Source: Chitinophaga hostae
GTDB lineage: Bacteria; Bacteroidota; Bacteroidia; Chitinophagales; Chitinophagaceae
Length of the DNA: 64,000 nucleotides
Assembly (NCBI RefSeq): GCF_018224885.1
Contig: NZ_JAGTXB010000008.1
Location: forward strand, 124,001-188,000
Direction: 5' to 3'
This document shows positions 60,561 through 64,000 of the stretch, piece after piece; position 1 is the stretch's first letter, and each line of letters opens with the position of its first letter. The notes beneath the pieces are model-generated. The model was not told where the DNA came from, did not search any database, and saw only the letters and a list, made by a program, of their open reading frames with translations. Made by a program: the position numbers and the translations under genes.

Positions 60561-62332
60561 TATTGATCTATTTTCTGCGCTTCCTGTTTTCCGTTCTGCA
60601 TTTTCACGAGTCCGGATACCCGCCCCTGCTGATCCTGCTTAAATATCAATGTTGCATCGAGGTTTTTTGCATAGAACTGAAGAGGGGCATAGGGAACAAT
60701 CTCCTGCTTTACTTGCCGGGGGCCTGCTCCTTTTCCAAACATTCGTTGACCTTCGCGCGAAATGATCAATATAAAGTTATTATCAAAGCGATACTCTCCA
60801 ACATACTTCTCCAATACAGCTGTATCTACCGGGACACCTTTCATTTTCACGACTTTTTTTTGTGTACGTTGCCAGGTAGTGGAGCCACCAGGTTCATTAA
60901 ATACCAGCGCATTAATACGCTGGCTGCTATCCCGTGTAAACAGCACGGTATTCATACTTTTATCCATCCAGCATTGATCTTTCTTAAATGGAAAGAGCCC
61001 GGTTTTACCACCACCTCTGGGAAAAAAAAGGAGTCGATCATTTTCGAAGCTCACCACCCGTTCTTCTCCCTTGGATGATTCATATACCCCTTCCATTGCC
61101 GCCAGCTGTTCTGCGGGCATTGTGATCTCCTGTTGTGGAAATGGTTTGCCGATAACGATAGCAGCAATTTTCGATGCGGTTAATTCCGGGTTGTTATTTT
61201 CACAATTTGTAAAGAGTGTAACAAATATTTTTTCGTTTGGGAGGTAAACAGCAAAGCTGGAAAATCCGTTGATCAGGCCGTCGTGGTGAACGTCGGGGCT
61301 TCCCTGTATGCGTCCCCGCCACCAACCATATCCGTATCCGGTAGATTTTCCGCTACTGAGTTTACCCGGTGTCAGTGCTTTTTCCAGGCTTGTTTTGCTG
61401 ATCACCTTACAGGACATGAGGGACTCGTTCCATTTGTACATGTCCTCCACGGTGGATAATATGCCGCCAGCCGCATAAGGTTGGGACATACTTAGAAAAG
61501 TGGCATTCTTATATTTATCATCTTCCTTTTCATAGCCGCGTGCGCGGTTTACGATGATTTCATTATTTGTGTCAAAGCTGGAATGTTTCATTCCCAGCGG
61601 CTGGAAGAACTGCCTGGTAATATCATCCTCGTAGCTGTTGCCTGTAATGATTTCAATGATATATCCCAGGAGCACATACCCATTATTGTTATACCTAAAA
61701 TCTGTTCCCGGCAGAAACTCTGCCTGTCTGTTTTTAAACGAGTCTACCAATTGCCGGGGTGTAAAATCCATTCTCCGCATCTGCGGTGTCCATTGGCCTG
61801 CGCTGCTATTGATGCCTGATGTATGTGTGAGCAAATGTTCAATGGTAATCGGTTTCCCTGATGTGGGATAATCGGTTATAAACTTCCTGATATCGTCATG
61901 GAGCGACAACCTGCCTTGCTCCGCCAATCTCAGGATGGCGCAGGCAGTAAACTGTTTGGTAATGGAGGCGATCCGGAAAATATGGGCCGTTTGCATAGGC
62001 GTATTCATTTCCAGATCCGCCTTGCCAAATGCCTGCTGGTAAAGTATCCTGTCTTCCCTGGCAACGAGCGCCACGGCGCCGGGGCCTGTTGCCGGGAATT
62101 CCTTTGCCAGCAGCAGACTGATCTCTTTTATCTGTTGTAGCGTAAGATTGTTACCCGGACGTGCAGATTTCATTTGCGGCGAAACGCCCCGATGTTGGTC
62201 GCAACAACGGCGATCCCCGTTTCCACGATCAATGAGGCGGCTCACATTATACAGTGGTTTGGCCTCCATGGAAGAACCGCAGATGGCAACTACTAATATA
62301 AAAATCAACCGACTGTTAAAAATATTTTTCAT
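60560..62332 (-). CDS. Class C beta-lactamase-family serine hydrolase (S12)
   Basis: Exported penicillin-binding-protein-like hydrolase, 590 residues from the ATG at 62332, chosen because a signal peptide (MKNIFNSRLIFILVVAICGSS) begins there; another ATG at 62362 adds ten polar residues. Seen: S-x-x-K active site SITK (Ser123, Lys126), Tyr-x-Asn in FRYNNNGY, and a C-terminal HHDGLINGF in place of KTG. The C-terminal third (about 410-590) is a lipocalin/DUF3471-like beta domain. Such proteins act as esterases, D-aminopeptidases or amidases and rarely as true beta-lactamases. It is encoded alone, downstream of the DUF6249-like gene on the same strand with a 164-base gap. Confidence 0.9.
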   Translation of the reverse strand: MKNIFNSRLIFILVVAICGSSMEAKPLYNVSRLIDRGNGDRRCCDQHRGVSPQMKSARPGNNLTLQQIKEISLLLAKEFPATGPGAVALVAREDRILYQQAFGKADLEMNTPMQTAHIFRIASITKQFTACAILRLAEQGRLSLHDDIRKFITDYPTSGKPITIEHLLTHTSGINSSAGQWTPQMRRMDFTPRQLVDSFKNRQAEFLPGTDFRYNNNGYVLLGYIIEIITGNSYEDDITRQFFQPLGMKHSSFDTNNEIIVNRARGYEKEDDKYKNATFLSMSQPYAAGGILSTVEDMYKWNESLMSCKVISKTSLEKALTPGKLSSGKSTGYGYGWWRGRIQGSPDVHHDGLINGFSSFAVYLPNEKIFVTLFTNCENNNPELTASKIAAIVIGKPFPQQEITMPAEQLAAMEGVYESSKGEERVVSFENDRLLFFPRGGGKTGLFPFKKDQCWMDKSMNTVLFTRDSSQRINALVFNEPGGSTTWQRTQKKVVKMKGVPVDTAVLEKYVGEYRFDNNFILIISREGQRMFGKGAGPRQVKQEIVPYAPLQFYAKNLDATLIFKQDQQGRVSGLVKMQNGKQEAQKIDQ

Positions 62333-62496
62333 CTTCTTATTTGGTTCATAGATTATGGACATAGAACAGCCCCGTTATTAACAGGTAATAACGTGAAAGT
62401 GGAACAGCCCTGATATCAAAAAAGGAGCGTTAGGCAGCAGCATACTGCATCAATAGCCGCACATGGCACTGCAGAAGTACCGGCTACAACTGTTGG

Positions 62497-62871
62497 TCAG
62501 GGCTTTCCGGTAACGGATTTAAGCACAAAATAAGACACTACCAGGCTGATACCCAGGCAAAGAAAGAACGCGAATGGAAATGCTACTTCCTCAATTCCCG
62601 CAATCCTCCATGATCTAAGAAGATTTCCGGTTAGCAGTCCTACTGCAATACCTATAACCACAATCCCCAGTACCAGCAACAAAGGCCGGAGCTGAAAGGT
62701 GTTGCTAAAGAAATCAGATGGCAGTCCTTTTTCAAGGAGACTCATTCTTTCCCTGTGCCTGGTAGTGAAATAATAATAGCTTATTCCAAAAATGACCAGT
62801 GCAACTGAAATAAGGAGGGCGGCGGACATTAATTGCATGATTCGTTTTTTAAAGTTTTTATCTATTTTCAT
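62497..62871 (-). CDS. DUF6249-like two-helix membrane protein
   Basis: A 124-residue protein with TM helices at about 15-35 (LMSAALLISVALVIFGISYYYF), 60-80 (LLLVLGIVVIGIAVGLLTG) and 95-117, with a conserved RHRERMSLLEKGLP loop that resembles the DUF6249 family of Bacteroidota, often found with ECF sigma factors. Start ATG 62871 touches the intergenic dyad; if the dyad contains its promoter, the internal ATG at 62838 would be the real start. It is divergent from the sigma factor gene. Function unknown; a membrane sensor or anti-sigma accessory is a guess. Confidence 0.75.
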   Translation of the reverse strand: MKIDKNFKKRIMQLMSAALLISVALVIFGISYYYFTTRHRERMSLLEKGLPSDFFSNTFQLRPLLLVLGIVVIGIAVGLLTGNLLRSWRIAGIEEVAFPFAFFLCLGISLVVSYFVLKSVTGKP

Positions 62872-62872
62872 G

Positions 62873-62962
62873 ATTAGACCAGCAATTTGCCCGGGTGGTC
62901 ACAATCTTTAAAAAATAAATTCTCCAAAACATGTGACCACCTAAAGAATTTACAGGTCTAAT
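62873..62962. promoter_or_regulatory. Symmetric divergent promoter/operator dyad
   Basis: Two nested perfect inverted repeats share one centre (62917.5): ATTAGACC (62873-62880) with GGTCTAAT (62955-62962), and GGTGGTCACA (62894-62903) with TGTGACCACC (62932-62941). Each half reads TGTGACCACC-N13-GGTCTAAT outward, the shape of an ECF -35/-10 pair. This fits co-regulated divergent promoters recognised by the adjacent ECF sigma factor. Confidence 0.6.
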
Positions 62963-62968
62963 TATCCG

Positions 62969-63556
62969 ATGAAACTACCGGCTATAAATCAACAGGAAGA
63001 TGAACTGCTAAAAAAAGCCATGCTGGGTGACAGAGCCGGCATTGCCTACCTGGTGGATACTTACAGGGATTTTGCATTTACTATTGCGCTGGGAATCGTT
63101 TCTAACCGGGAAGATGCCGAAGAGGTGGTACAAGACTCCTTTGTAAAGGCTTTTTCCTCTCTCGGGAAATTCAATAACGCCTCCCGGTTTGCAACCTGGC
63201 TTTACCGGATCGTTTACAATACCTCCCTTACAAAAGTACAGTATAGAAAGCCGGCAGCTGTTTCATTTGACATCACTCATGCACCAGAGCTTCCGGACCT
63301 GTCGGAAAACCAGGCCTGGCATTCCCTGGTGACGGCGGAACGGAAACAATATGTCAACCGCCTTCTCAGCGGGTTACCCACGGAAGACAGGACAATCGTC
63401 ACGCTTTATTATATAGCTGAAAAGAATATCGGGGAGATCTGTGAAATACTGGATATGAATAAATCTGCCGTAAAAATGAGGCTCCTGAGAGCTCGAAAAC
63501 AACTGGAAGCCGCATTACATTTATTACTGCACCAGGAAAAAAGAAATCTACTATGA
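62969..63556 (+). CDS. ECF RNA polymerase sigma factor
   Basis: Extracytoplasmic-function sigma factor, 195 residues. Seen: sigma region 2 (about 15-85): IAYLVDTYRDFAFTIALGIVSNREDAEEVVQDSFVKAFSSLGKF then ATWLYRIVYNTS; and region 4 (about 120-185): LSGLPTEDRTIVTLYYIAEKNIGEICEILDMNKSAVKMRLLRARKQLE, with the usual helix-turn-helix. ATG at 62969 lies seven bases after a -10-like element, so the message may be almost leaderless. The next gene overlaps by four bases (ATGA) and encodes a small membrane protein, likely a partner. Autoregulation through the upstream dyad is inferred. Confidence 0.93.
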   Translation: MKLPAINQQEDELLKKAMLGDRAGIAYLVDTYRDFAFTIALGIVSNREDAEEVVQDSFVKAFSSLGKFNNASRFATWLYRIVYNTSLTKVQYRKPAAVSFDITHAPELPDLSENQAWHSLVTAERKQYVNRLLSGLPTEDRTIVTLYYIAEKNIGEICEILDMNKSAVKMRLLRARKQLEAALHLLLHQEKRNLL

Positions 63557-63903
63557 GAAAAGAGCTGAAAACGGAGGAAGAGATCCGGGCATTCCTGAAA
63601 GAAAATGCCTTAGCGCATACTTCAGCAGCGTTCTCGGATCAGCTAAAGATGATGCTGGAACAGCAATGCAGGCATCATCACGTTCCGCCGATATCATTCA
63701 ATGCCGGAAAATGGCTGGGGAAGGTAGTTATAAGCCTGTTAGTTTCGTTTAACCTGTTCTTACTGGCATACCTGGGCAGCTACTTTTTATCGACAGCGGT
63801 ATTCATCTCCCTGTTGGGGTTTGTTTTGGGTGTTTGGGGAGTCATTGGTATTATGAAAAAAATAGCGGTGCACCAGGTGGATCCTGCATCATCCGGTTTA
63901 TAA
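63553..63903 (+). CDS. Small membrane protein coupled to the ECF sigma (possible anti-sigma)
   Basis: A 116-residue protein I cannot place in a named family. Seen: a charged, helical N-terminal half (about 1-58, ELKTEEEIRAFLKENAL, SDQLKMMLEQQCRHHH), then two membrane helices (about 60-82, WLGKVVISLLVSFNLFLLAYL, and 85-105, FLSTAVFISLLGFVLGVWGV). The ATG overlaps the sigma stop in ATGA, so expression is translationally coupled. A cytosolic N-terminus followed by a membrane part is the layout of anti-sigma factors, but no zinc-binding anti-sigma motif (HxxxCxxC) is complete. A membrane-bound regulator of the sigma factor is the best guess. Confidence 0.72.
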   Translation: MRKELKTEEEIRAFLKENALAHTSAAFSDQLKMMLEQQCRHHHVPPISFNAGKWLGKVVISLLVSFNLFLLAYLGSYFLSTAVFISLLGFVLGVWGVIGIMKKIAVHQVDPASSGL

Positions 63904-63921
63904 CGGGCTTTGACAGCAAAA

Positions 63922-63960
63922 TAAAAGCGGCTGCCTCCATCAAGGAAACAGCCGCTTTTA
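63922..63960 (+). terminator. Terminator after the sigma operon
   Basis: TAAAAGCGGCTG...CAGCCGCTTTTA inverted repeat 19 bases after the stop, 11-12 pairs, with A/T-rich flanks. It ends the sigma/partner transcript. Confidence 0.85.
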
Positions 63961-64000
63961 CTTGTATTAAATTATTTTGTAGAGAACTTGTACAAAGTAG

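Noticed and set aside
60560..62332. True beta-lactamase resistance gene
   Set aside because: It has SxxK and YxN but HxGxxxGF instead of KTG and a long C-terminal domain, as in general S12 esterases or peptidases.

Overview
This window looks like chromosomal DNA of a glycan-degrading Bacteroidota, most probably a Chitinophaga-like member of the Chitinophagaceae. The reasons are two SusC/SusD pairs, Bacteroidota-type promoter motifs (TTTG-N19-TAnnTTTG), an exosortase of the XrtN type with its VIT-domain partner, YaiO-type outer-membrane barrels, and many lipoproteins and Sec-exported hydrolases. No rRNA, tRNA, CRISPR array, transposase or prophage gene was recognised. The genus call is inference from gene content.

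Layout. (1) 1-5864, minus strand: a signalling operon running from a CHASE3/GAF hybrid histidine kinase through CheR and CheB to a receiver-kinase cut by the window edge. There is no MCP or CheA. (2) 6185-15773, plus strand, divergent from it: a stand-alone receiver, a membrane HEAT-repeat protein, two paralogous processive GT2 glycosyltransferases, a TPR/outer-membrane-barrel protein and a DUF4838 lipoprotein. The spacing is tight, and this looks like an exopolysaccharide synthesis and export operon. (3) 16034-23054: a TetR regulator and a TolC/adaptor/RND efflux operon with three copies of a probable TetR operator, then a small outer-membrane barrel protein. (4) 23215-28644: single genes (TlpA-like thioredoxin, aldose epimerase-like, SDR, porin-like, alpha/beta hydrolase, small membrane protein). 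(5) 28634-32484, minus: exosortase XrtN, overlapping by 7 bases the gene of its likely single substrate, a VIT protein with a C-terminal PEP sorting tail. A 32-bp tandem repeat follows.

(6) 32745-45732, minus: a polysaccharide-utilisation locus read as SusC, SusD, fasciclin lipoprotein, DUF5007-like lipoprotein, GH127-type beta-L-arabinofuranosidase, then a 1321-residue protein that joins a GH51 alpha-L-arabinofuranosidase to an M61 metallopeptidase. (7) 46200-52706: a DUF885 hydrolase and an S9 prolyl-oligopeptidase-family peptidase in one operon, an AraC regulator and an APC amino-acid permease. (8) 53178-60497, plus: a second SusC/SusD pair and a second GH127/DUF1680-type enzyme. Read together, regions 6-8 suggest use of arabinosylated plant glycoproteins such as extensins: arabinofuranosidases strip the sugar, peptidases cut the chain, and the permease imports products. 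(9) 60560-63903: a class-C beta-lactamase-family hydrolase, a DUF6249-like membrane protein, and a divergent ECF sigma factor with a small membrane partner, separated by a strikingly symmetric intergenic dyad.

At the repeat scale, three large palindromic elements (perfect arms of 50, 49 and 58 bp) each sit just 3' of a stop codon. They share the core TTGTCTT-N3/4-CAGGATT, which points to a dispersed REP-like family.
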